From Solirubrobacteraceae bacterium (GTDB taxonomy: Bacteria; Actinomycetota; Thermoleophilia; Solirubrobacterales; Solirubrobacteraceae): DNA of 64,000 bases. Position numbers and translations under genes: made by a program. Position 1 is the stretch's first letter; every line of letters starts with the position of its first letter. Positions 38,634-49,287 of this stretch are shown here, piece after piece. Below the pieces are notes generated by a model. The model did no database searches. It saw only the letters and a list, made by a program, of their open reading frames with translations, and was not told where the DNA came from. Where the stretch lies: contig JAJCYD010000024.1 of the NCBI GenBank assembly GCA_029263125.1, forward strand, positions 58,699 through 122,698, given 5' to 3'.

Positions 38634-38654
38634 CCGTCGACCTCAGGTCGACGG
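38634..38654. promoter_or_regulatory. perfect 21-bp palindrome between convergent genes
   Basis: CCGTCGACCT-C-AGGTCGACGG, 2 nt after the DUF4870 stop codon. Confidence 0.6.
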
Positions 38655-38704
38655 TACAGCCGACATCCAGACTCTAAACCTCACGTCGACGCTGAGGAAC
38701 CGGG

Positions 38705-39826
38705 TCAGCGCAGGAAGGGCGGAATCTCGATGTCGTCATCGGAGATCTCCAGTGACGAACGCTCGCGATCGTCATACCGCGGCCCACGGTCGCGCGGCGC
38801 CGGCGGCGGGTTGGGCTGCCGGTCGCGCTCGGGACGCCCGCGGTAGCCGCTTGGCTGGCTCGGAGCAGGCGCCGGACGGCCGTGATCGAAGCCGGTCGCG
38901 ATCACCGTGACGCGGACCTCGTCGCCCTGCGCCTCGTCGATCACGGCGCCGAAGATGATGTTGGCGTTGGTGGCCGCGGCCTCCTTCACGATCTCTGCCG
39001 CCTCGTTGACCTCGAAGAGGCCGAGCTCGCGGCCACCGGTCATGTTCAGCAGGATCCCGGTCGCCCCCTCGACGCTCTCCTCGAGCAGTGGGCTGGAGAT
39101 CGCGATCCGCGCAGCCTCGGCCGCGCGGTTCTCTCCGTTGGACGTCCCGATGCCCATCAGCGCCGAGCCCGCGTCCTGCATGATCGTGCGCACGTCGGCG
39201 AAGTCGAGGTTGATCAGGCCGGGGATCGTGATCAGGTCGGTGATGCCCTGCACGCCCTGGCGCAGGACGTTGTCGGCCTCGCGGAAGGCGTCGAGCATCG
39301 TCGTGCGCCGTTCGACGACCGACAGCAGCTTCTCGTTGGGGATCACGATCAGCGTGTCGACGACCTCGCGCAGGCGGGCGATGCCCTCCTCCGCCTGGCG
39401 CGTGCGCTGGGTTCCCTCGAACTCGAAGGGCTTCGTGACGACCCCGACGGTCAGCGCGCCGATCTCCTGCTTGGCGATCTCGGCGATGACGGGGGCAGCG
39501 CCGGTGCCGGTTCCACCGCCCTCGCCCGCGGTCACGAACACCATGTCCGCGCCCTTCAACGCCTCCTTGATGTCGTCGCGCGACTCCGCGGCGGCACCGA
39601 AACCGATGTCGGGGCTGGCGCCCGCGCCGAGGCCCTTGGTCAGCTCGTGGCCGATGTTGAGCTTGATGTCGGCGTCGGTCATCTGCAGCGCCTGGGCATC
39701 GGTGTTGGCCGAGATGAACTCCACGCCACGCAGACCCGCGTCGACCATGCGGTTGACCGCATTGGTGCCGCCGCCTCCGACGCCGACGACCTTGATGACC
39801 GCGAGATAGCTGCTGCTGGATTCCAT
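38705..39826 (-). CDS. ftsZ: cell division GTPase FtsZ
   Basis: [31 protein letters not shown] tubulin signature. Confidence 0.99.
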   Translation of the reverse strand: MESSSSYLAVIKVVGVGGGGTNAVNRMVDAGLRGVEFISANTDAQALQMTDADIKLNIGHELTKGLGAGASPDIGFGAAAESRDDIKEALKGADMVFVTAGEGGGTGTGAAPVIAEIAKQEIGALTVGVVTKPFEFEGTQRTRQAEEGIARLREVVDTLIVIPNEKLLSVVERRTTMLDAFREADNVLRQGVQGITDLITIPGLINLDFADVRTIMQDAGSALMGIGTSNGENRAAEAARIAISSPLLEESVEGATGILLNMTGGRELGLFEVNEAAEIVKEAAATNANIIFGAVIDEAQGDEVRVTVIATGFDHGRPAPAPSQPSGYRGRPERDRQPNPPPAPRDRGPRYDDRERSSLEISDDDIEIPPFLR

Positions 39827-40010
39827 GAGAGAGGCGTCCGACCCTTGAGTTAGCGTTGAGAGTTTTCGGCTCCCCGGACCATTGCTGCGCAAACCACAGT
39901 AAGCACGGGCCAGAACCGATGTCAACGAAAAGTCTACTCCCGCAACTTGTCTTGCAGATTGCAAGACTCTCGACCTGTGCAGGAGAAATGGATTTGCGTT
40001 GCCATCAACC

Positions 40011-40748
40011 TCAAGTCAAGCCTGAGGCTTCGTCGGTGCGGGGCTTGAAGCCACCGGCGACCGGCCGATCGGGAAGCCTGAGGTCGACATAGCTCGCCCC
40101 GCGCGAACTGCTCTGCCTCAGCACCTCGGCGGCTGCCGCCCATTTCGCCCGGGCGCGCTCGTCGCCGCCGAAGTAGAGCTTCGGTCCGTCCTGCAGCGCG
40201 GCCGAGATGCCGCGGCTGCTGCGGAACACGCGATCGATACGAGCCCGTAGCGCCGCGGGCGCGGCGGCCATCAGACCGATCGCTCGCATCGCATCGGCGT
40301 CGCGCACGCGGTCGCCGGCCGGCATCCGCTTCAGCCCGACCACCGGCAGACCGCGGGTGGGCGCGCCGCGCAGGAGTACGCCGTCGAAGGCGACGGCCAG
40401 CGCACTGCCTCCCGCCGTCACGGTCGCGACGGGGACGTAGGCGTTGACATCGATGCGCAGACCGTGAGGGAAGTCGGTCGTCGTGCGCAGGTTGCGCACG
40501 ATCGGGTAGGCCGAGACCGCGTCTTGGAGCGCCGCCTTGTCGAGAGCGAGGGTCGTCATGTCCAGGCCCGCGGTGGTCAGCGCCCCGCGGATCTGCTTGG
40601 CCTGATGTCCCTGGATCCCGCTGACCTCGACGCGCTCCACGGCGACCAGCGAGCTTGTGCGCAGCCACAGGCCCGCGGACGCCAGCACGGCGGCCAGGAC
40701 GGCCACCGCGAGGACGAGGCGCAGGTGTCGTCGTGCGAAGGTCCTCAT
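40011..40748 (-). CDS. ftsQ: cell division protein FtsQ/DivIB
   Basis: Single TM then POTRA-like [21 protein letters not shown]; position upstream of ftsZ. Confidence 0.9.
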   Translation of the reverse strand: MRTFARRHLRLVLAVAVLAAVLASAGLWLRTSSLVAVERVEVSGIQGHQAKQIRGALTTAGLDMTTLALDKAALQDAVSAYPIVRNLRTTTDFPHGLRIDVNAYVPVATVTAGGSALAVAFDGVLLRGAPTRGLPVVGLKRMPAGDRVRDADAMRAIGLMAAAPAALRARIDRVFRSSRGISAALQDGPKLYFGGDERARAKWAAAAEVLRQSSSRGASYVDLRLPDRPVAGGFKPRTDEASGLT

Positions 40749-40813
40749 CGACTCGGTTCTTCGGCGCGACCCGCGCGGCCCCTGCCGAGGATGGCCGACT
40801 AGCCTGCGCGTCC

Positions 40814-41887
<1,074 letters not shown>

Positions 41888-41905
41888 GGCTGAGCGCCCA
41901 CCGTC

Positions 41906-43240
41906 TCAGCTCGCCACGAGCCTGCGTCCGAGCGCGTCGATGTCGCCCGCGCCCAGCACGAGGCACAGGTCGCCGTCGCGCAGCGTCGCCTCCAGCAGCG
42001 TCTGTGCCGCATCGAAGTCCGGCGCCCATGCGACCGTGCGACCGCGGCCGGCGTCGGCCGCGGCCTCGGCGACGATCAGCCCCGTGACGCCTTCGTGGTC
42101 CCGCGCGCGCTCGCGTGAGGGATAGATGTCGAGCACGCAGGCGACGTCGGCCAGCGCCAGGGCGGCGCCGAACTCACGCCCCAGCAGCTGCGTGCGCGAG
42201 AACAGGTGCGGCTGGAAGGCCGCGACCACGCGTCGAGGGTTCAGTGTCCGCGCGGCGAGGATCGCCGCGCGAACCTCGGTCGGGTGATGGGCGTAGTCGT
42301 CGACCACGAGCGCGCCCGACGCCGTCCTGCCGAGATGCTCGAAGCGCCGGCCCGCGCCTGCGAAGTCTCCGAGCGCCGGCGCCAGGTCGGCGGGATCGGC
42401 GCCCGCGACGACGCAGGCGGTCAGCGCCGCCGCGGCATTGGCGACGTTGTGCGCTCCGGGAACCGACAGCGCGACGCCCTGCCCGGCCCAGGTGAAGCGC
42501 GCACCGTCGGGATGAAGCTCGATCTCCGACGCGCCGAAGAAGGCGGCGTCGACGATCTCCCAGCGGTCCAGGAACGCCTCGCTCTGCTCGCGATCGGCCA
42601 CGACCGCGCGCAGGCTGCCGCGCAGGAACTCAGCGAAGGCCCGTTCGAGCTCGGCGTGCGAGGCGTAGGTCGTGTGGTGGTCGAGCTCGATGTTCGTCAC
42701 CACGCCCACCTCTGGCGAGAGCGCCAGGAACGAGCGGTCGGACTCGTCGGCCTCGACGACGAGCCACTCGCCGTCGCCCCAGCCGGCGTTGGCGCCCGTC
42801 GTGCTCAGCGCCCCGCCGATGACGTATGACGGCTCCCATCCGATCCGCATCAACGCGTGGGTCGCCATCGAGGCGGTGGTCGTCTTGCCGTGCGTGCCGG
42901 CGATCGCGATCGTCCGCCGCTGGCGGCTGAGCTCACCGAGCAGCTCGCCGCGATGGATCTCCCGCAGGCCGCGCCGGCGTGCGGCCACCCGCTCAAGGTT
43001 GTCGGCGCCGATCGCCGTCGACACGACGAGCTCGACGTCATCGCCCGCCGGGACGTTCGTCGCGTCGTGACCGATCGCCGGCTCGACGCCCGCCTCCCGC
43101 ACGCGCGCGAGGTAGGGCGACTCAGCCTGATCGGAGCCGGTCACCGCCGCGCCGAGCCGTCGCGCGATCAGCGCCAACCCGCTCATTCCCGCGCCACCGA
43201 GGCCGACGAAGTGCAGCCGCCGCTGCTGCCAGGCGGTCAT
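41906..43240 (-). CDS. murC: UDP-N-acetylmuramate-L-alanine ligase
   Basis: FVGLGGAGMSGLALIARRLGAAVTGSDQ; IAGTHGKTTTASM. Confidence 0.98.
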   Translation of the reverse strand: MTAWQQRRLHFVGLGGAGMSGLALIARRLGAAVTGSDQAESPYLARVREAGVEPAIGHDATNVPAGDDVELVVSTAIGADNLERVAARRRGLREIHRGELLGELSRQRRTIAIAGTHGKTTTASMATHALMRIGWEPSYVIGGALSTTGANAGWGDGEWLVVEADESDRSFLALSPEVGVVTNIELDHHTTYASHAELERAFAEFLRGSLRAVVADREQSEAFLDRWEIVDAAFFGASEIELHPDGARFTWAGQGVALSVPGAHNVANAAAALTACVVAGADPADLAPALGDFAGAGRRFEHLGRTASGALVVDDYAHHPTEVRAAILAARTLNPRRVVAAFQPHLFSRTQLLGREFGAALALADVACVLDIYPSRERARDHEGVTGLIVAEAAADAGRGRTVAWAPDFDAAQTLLEATLRDGDLCLVLGAGDIDALGRRLVAS

Positions 43241-44298
43241 CCCGACGAGGCTCGCGCGGCGGCGAGCAGCTCGTTGGCGACGGTCTGCGCTGCGTCGGGG
43301 CGAGCGATCGCCGCCGACGCCGATGCCATCGCCGCGAGTCCGACCGGGTCGGCGAGCAGCGCGCCGACCTCCTCACCCAGGCGAGCGGGCGTGAGCTCCT
43401 CGTCGGGCACGACGATCGCGGCGCCCGCGTCGGCCATCCAGCGCGCGTTGGAGGTCTGATGGTCGGCACTGGCGTGCGGGTAGGGCACCAGCAGCGCGGG
43501 CTTGCCCGCCGCGGCGATCTCGAAGATCGACCCTCCGGAGCGCGCGACGCACAGGTCGCATGCCGCGAGCGCCTCGGCGAAGTCGTCGATGTATGCCCGC
43601 AGGTCGTAGTGCTCCCCGGGCACGCGATCGGCCAGATCGTCGTAGTCGCGCCTGCCCGACGCGTGCAGGACGCGAAAGGGCGCGTCGCGGAAGGCGTCGA
43701 TCGCGGCCTCGTTGATGCGCTGAGCGCCCAGTGACCCGCCGAAGACGAGCACGCAGGTGTCATCGTCTGAGAGATCGAAGCGCGCGCGTGCCGCGGCACG
43801 GTCGGTGGCGGGCGGCGAGACCGGGCGGCCCGTGACGCGATAGCGCTCTCCGCGCCGGCCGTCGATCGGGAAGGCGAGGCACACGCGCTTGGCGCGCCGA
43901 GCGAGCAGCCGGTTGGTGATGCCGAGGTGGCTGTCGGCCTCGGTGAGCACGAGCGGGATGCGCTTGCGGACGGCGGCCAGCCCCACGGGCCCTGCGACGT
44001 ACCCGCCGGCCCCCAGCACCGCGGCCGGCTGCAGCTCGGACAGGATCCGGCCCGCGCTGCGCACCGCGAGGGCCGCCAAGCCGACCGCGCGTGCCGCGCG
44101 CAGCGGATTGGTGCGGCTCAGGCCGGCGACGCCGATCGTTCGCAGCTCATACCCGGCCGCCGGGACGAGCCTCGCCTCCGCACGCTCGCCTCCGACGAAG
44201 ACGACCTCGGCGCCGGCATCCTGCAGGCGCTCGGCAACCGCGAGCGCCGGCACCACATGCCCGGCCGTCCCTCCCGCGGCGATCAGGATCCTGAACAT
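43237..44298 (-). CDS. murG: MurG glycosyltransferase
   Basis: ILIAAGGTAGHVVPALAVAERL; LVFGGSLGAQRINEA; CVARSGGSIFEIAAAGKPALLVPYP. Confidence 0.97.
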   Translation of the reverse strand: MFRILIAAGGTAGHVVPALAVAERLQDAGAEVVFVGGERAEARLVPAAGYELRTIGVAGLSRTNPLRAARAVGLAALAVRSAGRILSELQPAAVLGAGGYVAGPVGLAAVRKRIPLVLTEADSHLGITNRLLARRAKRVCLAFPIDGRRGERYRVTGRPVSPPATDRAAARARFDLSDDDTCVLVFGGSLGAQRINEAAIDAFRDAPFRVLHASGRRDYDDLADRVPGEHYDLRAYIDDFAEALAACDLCVARSGGSIFEIAAAGKPALLVPYPHASADHQTSNARWMADAGAAIVVPDEELTPARLGEEVGALLADPVGLAAMASASAAIARPDAAQTVANELLAAARASSG

Positions 44299-44322
44299 CG
44301 ATGCACCGGCGGTCGTGGGCGC

Positions 44323-45642
44323 CTAGGACGCCGAGGCGCCGCGCGGTTCGGCGGATCTGCTCGGCCGGGCACGGCGGGATCCTCGCGCATCCGCGCGATC
44401 GCCGGTCGGCGGGGGCAGGACGGCGAGATGGCTCGTGCTGCGCGCCGCGATGTTCAGCAGCAGGCCCATCGCCGCGAGCAGGACGAGCAGGCTCGTTCCT
44501 CCCGAGGAGATGAACGGCAGTGGGACCCCGGTCACGGGCGCGATGCCGAGGACGGCGAAGACGTTGAGCAGCGCCTGACACAGGATCAGCCCGGTGACAC
44601 CCGCGGCCAGCAGCTGCTGATGCAGCGTTGCCGCCGACCTCGCCGTGCGCAGGCCCGCGTAGCCGATCATCCCGTAGAGCAGCAGCAGCGCGCCGATGCC
44701 GGCGACGCCCAGCTCTTCGCCGATGACGGCGAGGATGAAGTCCGTGTGCGCCTCGGGCAGGTAGAAGACCTTCTGCACCGATTCGCCGATGCCGACGCCG
44801 AACAGCCCGCCCGAGCCGAGCGCGATCTGACCCTGAACGGCCTGAAGACCGGTGTCGGTCGGGTCGGCCCACGGGTTGATGAAGGCCGTCAGCCGCGAGA
44901 CGCGCTCGGGGTCCACGAGGGCGAACAGCACCACGAGCGCCGTTCCGCAGATAGCGAGCAGTCCGAGGATCCGCACCGGGACGCCCGCGACGAGCAGTAG
45001 CGAGCCGAGCGTGAAGGCGATCACGAGCGTCGTCCCCAGATCCGGCTGGGACGCCACGAGCACCATCGCCGCGCCCGCGACGAGCAGCAGCGGCCGGATG
45101 ACGCCACGCGTCGTCTGAAGCCGCGCGGGCCGCGTCGCCAGTACGCCGGCGGCATGCAGCACGAGCGCCAGCTTCATGAGCTCCGAAGGCTGAAACTGCA
45201 CCGGCCCGGCCCCGATCCAGCGGCGTGCGCCGTTGATGTCCACGCCGATCCCCGGGATCTTGACGGCGACGAGCAGCACGAAGGCGAGCCCCAGTAGCGC
45301 CGGCGTGATCCGCGACAGCAGCGTCAATCCGCTGCGTGACAGAAACAGCATCACGACGAGCCCGAGCGCGCCATAGGCGAGGTAGCGGACGAGGTAGGTC
45401 GTGCCGTCGCCCTGGCCTTCGAGCAGGGTCCGCGCGGAGGACGCGCTGTAGACCATCACCGCGCCCGCCGCCAGCAGGCAGAACGTCGCGGTCAGCAGGA
45501 TGTTGTACTCGACGGGCCTGGTCTTTGGCCGCGTCCGCGGCGTGGACTCGGGACGAGCCTGGGCGGCGACAGCCATCCCTGCGCTGTTCGACGCGCGAAC
45601 GCGTCTTCCTCGCTTCGACGGTCCTAGGCGTCCCAACGACAT
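44323..45642 (-). CDS. ftsW: SEDS peptidoglycan polymerase FtsW
   Basis: MVYSASSARTLLEGQG; QFQPSELMKLALVL; AVIGEELGVAGIGALLLLYG; start may be MAVAAQ (45576). Confidence 0.95.
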   Translation of the reverse strand: MSLGRLGPSKRGRRVRASNSAGMAVAAQARPESTPRTRPKTRPVEYNILLTATFCLLAAGAVMVYSASSARTLLEGQGDGTTYLVRYLAYGALGLVVMLFLSRSGLTLLSRITPALLGLAFVLLVAVKIPGIGVDINGARRWIGAGPVQFQPSELMKLALVLHAAGVLATRPARLQTTRGVIRPLLLVAGAAMVLVASQPDLGTTLVIAFTLGSLLLVAGVPVRILGLLAICGTALVVLFALVDPERVSRLTAFINPWADPTDTGLQAVQGQIALGSGGLFGVGIGESVQKVFYLPEAHTDFILAVIGEELGVAGIGALLLLYGMIGYAGLRTARSAATLHQQLLAAGVTGLILCQALLNVFAVLGIAPVTGVPLPFISSGGTSLLVLLAAMGLLLNIAARSTSHLAVLPPPTGDRADARGSRRARPSRSAEPRGASAS

Positions 45643-45735
45643 CGGCGTCTGGCGCGCGAACGCCTCGACGACCGCGCGACCGGTCCGTGCTCGTCATTCT
45701 CGGGGTGCCGCTGCTGGATCGACCCGTACTGGGCG

Positions 45736-47016
45736 CTACCGCAGCAGCGCCTTGAACGCCCGGCCGCGCGCCTCGTAATCGGTGAACTGGTCGAAGCTCG
45801 CACAGGCGGGCGACAGCAGCACGACCTCGCCGTCGCGCGCCGCCGCGCGCGCCTCGCCGACCGCGTCGTGCAGCGTGCTGCACGCCACGCCGCCGACCTC
45901 TGCCTGCAGCTGTGGCGTCGCCTCGCCGATCAGGTAGACGCGGTGCGCGCGATCGCGCAGCGCGGTGAAGTCCTGGCCCTTGCCCCGGCCGCCCAGGATC
46001 AGGTGCACGGGCGCGTCAAAGCTCGCCAGCGCGACGAGCGACGAGGCGACGTTCGTGGCCTTGGAGTCGTTGACATAGAGCACGCCGTCGATCGTCGCGA
46101 CGTCCTCCAGGCGGTGCTCGACGCCCGCGAACCCCCGCAGGCCGGCACGCACCGCGTCGGGGTCGATCCCGCGCGCCAGCGCGATCGCCGCAGCCGCCGC
46201 GGCGTTGGCGCGGTTGTGCGCGCCGCGCAGCCCGATCTCGTCGTGGGCGATCAGCGGCTCGTCGTCCCACCACAGGTGGCCGGCGCGATCGTCAAGATCG
46301 CCGCCGGAACCGAAGCGGACGCGACGCGCGCAGCCGCCGAGGTCCTCGATCCCCAAGCCCGCGGGCGCGACCGCCACGTCGTCGGTGCCCTGGCGCGCGA
46401 ACATCCGCAGCTTCGCGCCGACGTAGTCCTCAAATGTGCCGTGACGGTCCAGGTGATCGGGCTGCACGTTGAGCAGCACCGCACCCTCCGGAGCGAAGTC
46501 GATCACGTCCTCAAGCTGAAAGGAGCTGACCTCACAGACGATCACCGTGCCGGCCGCAAGTGACCCCACGAGCCCGCTCAGCGCGTCGCCGACGTTGCCG
46601 GCGACGGCGACGGGCAGCCCGGCCTCGCGGTGGATGTGACCGAGCAGTTGCACGGTCGTCGTCTTGCCGTTGGTACCGGTGACCGCGACGAACGGGTGCT
46701 CGCCGAGCAGCCGCCAACCCAGCTCGATCTCGCCCAGGACGGCAATCCCGCGCGAGCGCGCCGCCGCGATCACCGCGGCCTCGCGCGGCACGCCGGGCGA
46801 CTTGACGACCGCTCGTGCGTGGTCGAGCTGCGCCAGGCCGTCGCAGCGCACGTGCGCATCGAGGCCGTCGGGAAGGCCGGCGGGCGAACCGGCGTCGACG
46901 GCCACGACCGACTCGCCACGCGCCTGCAGCGCCCGGGCGGCGGCGACGCCCGACCGGGCCAGGCCGACGACGAGCCACGGCCCCGGCGGCAGCGGCGGAC
47001 GGGGGCGCTCAGACAA
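45736..47016 (-). CDS. murD: UDP-N-acetylmuramoyl-L-alanine-D-glutamate ligase
   Basis: VTGTNGKTTTVQLLGHIHREAG; VNDSKATNVASSLVALASF. Confidence 0.97.
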   Translation of the reverse strand: MSERPRPPLPPGPWLVVGLARSGVAAARALQARGESVVAVDAGSPAGLPDGLDAHVRCDGLAQLDHARAVVKSPGVPREAAVIAAARSRGIAVLGEIELGWRLLGEHPFVAVTGTNGKTTTVQLLGHIHREAGLPVAVAGNVGDALSGLVGSLAAGTVIVCEVSSFQLEDVIDFAPEGAVLLNVQPDHLDRHGTFEDYVGAKLRMFARQGTDDVAVAPAGLGIEDLGGCARRVRFGSGGDLDDRAGHLWWDDEPLIAHDEIGLRGAHNRANAAAAAAIALARGIDPDAVRAGLRGFAGVEHRLEDVATIDGVLYVNDSKATNVASSLVALASFDAPVHLILGGRGKGQDFTALRDRAHRVYLIGEATPQLQAEVGGVACSTLHDAVGEARAAARDGEVVLLSPACASFDQFTDYEARGRAFKALLR

Positions 47017-47992
47017 CGGAGTACTGATAAAGCGTGAAGCCGATCGCGCTGAAGATCGCGGCCACGATCCAGAAGCGCAGGATGATCTTCGTCTCAGACC
47101 ACGCCATCAGCTCGAAGTGGTGGTGGATCGGCGCCATCAGGAAGACGCGCTTGCGGAAGGTCTGAAACGAGAACACCTGGATCAGCACGCTGAGCGCCTC
47201 GACGACGAAGATCCCGCCGATGAGGATCAGCAGCACCTCGGTCTTCGTCATGATCGCCAACCCGGCGATCGCGCCACCCAAGCCCAGCGAGCCCGTGTCG
47301 CCCATGAAGATCGTTGCCGGGAACGCGTTGAACCACAGAAACCCGACGCACGCTCCCACCAGGCATCCGGACAGCAGCGCGAGGTCGTGCTGGCCGGTCG
47401 TGATGAACGTGATGCCGATGTAGGACAGCAGCACGATTGCCGCGCAGCCTGCCGCCAGGCCGTCGAGGCCGTCGGTGAGGTTCACCGCGCTCGTCGTGCC
47501 CGCCACGACGATGTAGATCATGATCAAGAACGGGATCCCGCCGAGGAAGCTCAGGTCCACCTGGTAGTCGACGACGCGCAGGCGCAGCGTCTGCTGCAGG
47601 CCCACCTTCTCCGTCGCGACGTACCACAGCAGGACCGAGATGAGGATCGTCACCCCGAGCTTCATGCGAGCGCTGATCCCCAGCGAACGGCGCCGCACGA
47701 TCTTGATGAAGTCGTCGGCGAAGCCCAGCAGCGCGCACAGCATCGCCACCCCATAGACCCCGACCGAACGCCAGTCGTAGTCCGACAGGATCAAAAACGG
47801 GATCGAGATCGCCGTGAAGATGATGATCCCGCCCATCGTCGGCGTCCCGGCCTTGACGTGGTGAGCCGCCGGCCCTTCCTCGCGGATGAACTGCCCGAAC
47901 TCGCGCCCCTGCAGGAAGGCGATGAACTTCGGCGACAGGAAGATGCAGATCAGCAGCGCCGCCGTGCCGGCGATCAGCACCTCGCCCATCAC
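47009..47992 (-). CDS. mraY: phospho-N-acetylmuramoyl-pentapeptide-transferase
   Basis: KAGTPTMGGIIIF; AVNLTDGLDGLAAG; FMGDTGSLGLGG; PIHHHFELMAWSETKI. Confidence 0.99.
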   Translation of the reverse strand: MMGEVLIAGTAALLICIFLSPKFIAFLQGREFGQFIREEGPAAHHVKAGTPTMGGIIIFTAISIPFLILSDYDWRSVGVYGVAMLCALLGFADDFIKIVRRRSLGISARMKLGVTILISVLLWYVATEKVGLQQTLRLRVVDYQVDLSFLGGIPFLIMIYIVVAGTTSAVNLTDGLDGLAAGCAAIVLLSYIGITFITTGQHDLALLSGCLVGACVGFLWFNAFPATIFMGDTGSLGLGGAIAGLAIMTKTEVLLILIGGIFVVEALSVLIQVFSFQTFRKRVFLMAPIHHHFELMAWSETKIILRFWIVAAIFSAIGFTLYQYSVV

Positions 47993-49287
47993 GCACCCGC
48001 CACGGCCGCGCGAAGGTGCTCGGCGACGACCTCCAGGCCCACGCCGCGCGAGCCCTTGACGAGCACCGTGTCACCCGGCCGCACGAGCTCGCCCACCAGC
48101 GCGGCGGCCTCTTGGGCATCGCGCGCCGCGTGCGTCTCCCCGCCGAACGCCTCGCCGATGTGCGCACCGAGGGGGCCGACGGCGACCAGCAGGTCCAGCC
48201 CGCCGGCGGCGGCGTGCGCGCCGATCTCCTCGTGAAAGCGCACCTCGTCGGCGCCGAGCTCGAGCATGGCACCGAGCACGGCGACGCGCCGCCCCGAAGC
48301 GGATGCGGCGAGATCGTCAAGGGCGGCGCGCATCGACATCGGGTTGGCGTTGTAGCAGTCGTCGATGACGAGCAGCGAGCCCAGGCGGATCCGCTGGCCG
48401 CGCAGCGCGCTGAGCGTGACGTCGAGCATGCCGCTCGGCTGCGCGCCGAGCGCGCGCGCCGCGGCGAGGGCGGCCAAGGCGTTGGAGCGCATGTGAGCCG
48501 AGTCAAACGGGACCTCCAGCGCGCCGAGATCGCTGACATCGCCGCCCGCGCCGAACGTGACGGTCCGCAGATCCGATCGGCGGTGAGCGTCCAGCAGCGG
48601 CTCGTCGGCCGGCACGACCGCGGTCGCTCCCGGGCGCAGCCCGGCGAGCAGCTCGGCCTTCGCGCCGGCCACCGCCTGCACCGTCCCCAGCAGCTCCAGA
48701 TGCACGGGACCGACGTTGACGATCACGCCGACGTCGGGCTCGGCGATCGCCGCCAGCTCGGCGATCTGCCCGCTGCCGCGCATCGCCATCTCCAGGACGA
48801 GCGCCTGCGTCCCGGGCGGCGCGGCGAGGATCGCCAGCGGCAGCCCGATCTCCGTGTTGTGGTTCTGCTCGCTGGCGACGACGCGCCGGTCCTGGCGCAG
48901 CATGGCCGCAAGCAGGTCCTTCGTCGAGGTCTTGCCGGTCGATCCGGTGATGCCGGCGACCTGCGCTCCGAGATCCCGCCGCCACTGCCGCGCCAGCGCC
49001 TGCATCGCGGCGAGCGCGTCCTCAGCGGCGAGGACCGCGCCACCGGAGGGCAGATCGACCGCGTAGCCGGGGGTGACGAGCACGCCCCACGCGCCGTCCT
49101 GGAGCGCCCTCGCGGCGAAGCGCCCGCCGTCGGTACGGGTGCCCGGGAGCCCGACGAACAGGTCGCCGGGACGCACGTCGCGCGAGTCGATCGTCGCCCG
49201 CGCGGGCCCGCGCGAGCCCTCGATCCCGACGGCCGCGACCGTCGCACCCGCCGCCGCGGCGACACGCTCAGCTGACCAGTCGCGCAC
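47989..49287 (-). CDS. murF: UDP-MurNAc-tripeptide D-Ala-D-Ala ligase
   Basis: ITGSTGKTSTKDLLAAML; VVASEQNHNTEIGLPLAIL. Confidence 0.96.
   Translation of the reverse strand: MRDWSAERVAAAAGATVAAVGIEGSRGPARATIDSRDVRPGDLFVGLPGTRTDGGRFAARALQDGAWGVLVTPGYAVDLPSGGAVLAAEDALAAMQALARQWRRDLGAQVAGITGSTGKTSTKDLLAAMLRQDRRVVASEQNHNTEIGLPLAILAAPPGTQALVLEMAMRGSGQIAELAAIAEPDVGVIVNVGPVHLELLGTVQAVAGAKAELLAGLRPGATAVVPADEPLLDAHRRSDLRTVTFGAGGDVSDLGALEVPFDSAHMRSNALAALAAARALGAQPSGMLDVTLSALRGQRIRLGSLLVIDDCYNANPMSMRAALDDLAASASGRRVAVLGAMLELGADEVRFHEEIGAHAAAGGLDLLVAVGPLGAHIGEAFGGETHAARDAQEAAALVGELVRPGDTVLVKGSRGVGLEVVAEHLRAAVAGA

Noticed and set aside
46664-48235. 523-aa + strand ORF
   Set aside because: Antisense to murD/mraY/murF, which have clear motifs on the minus strand.
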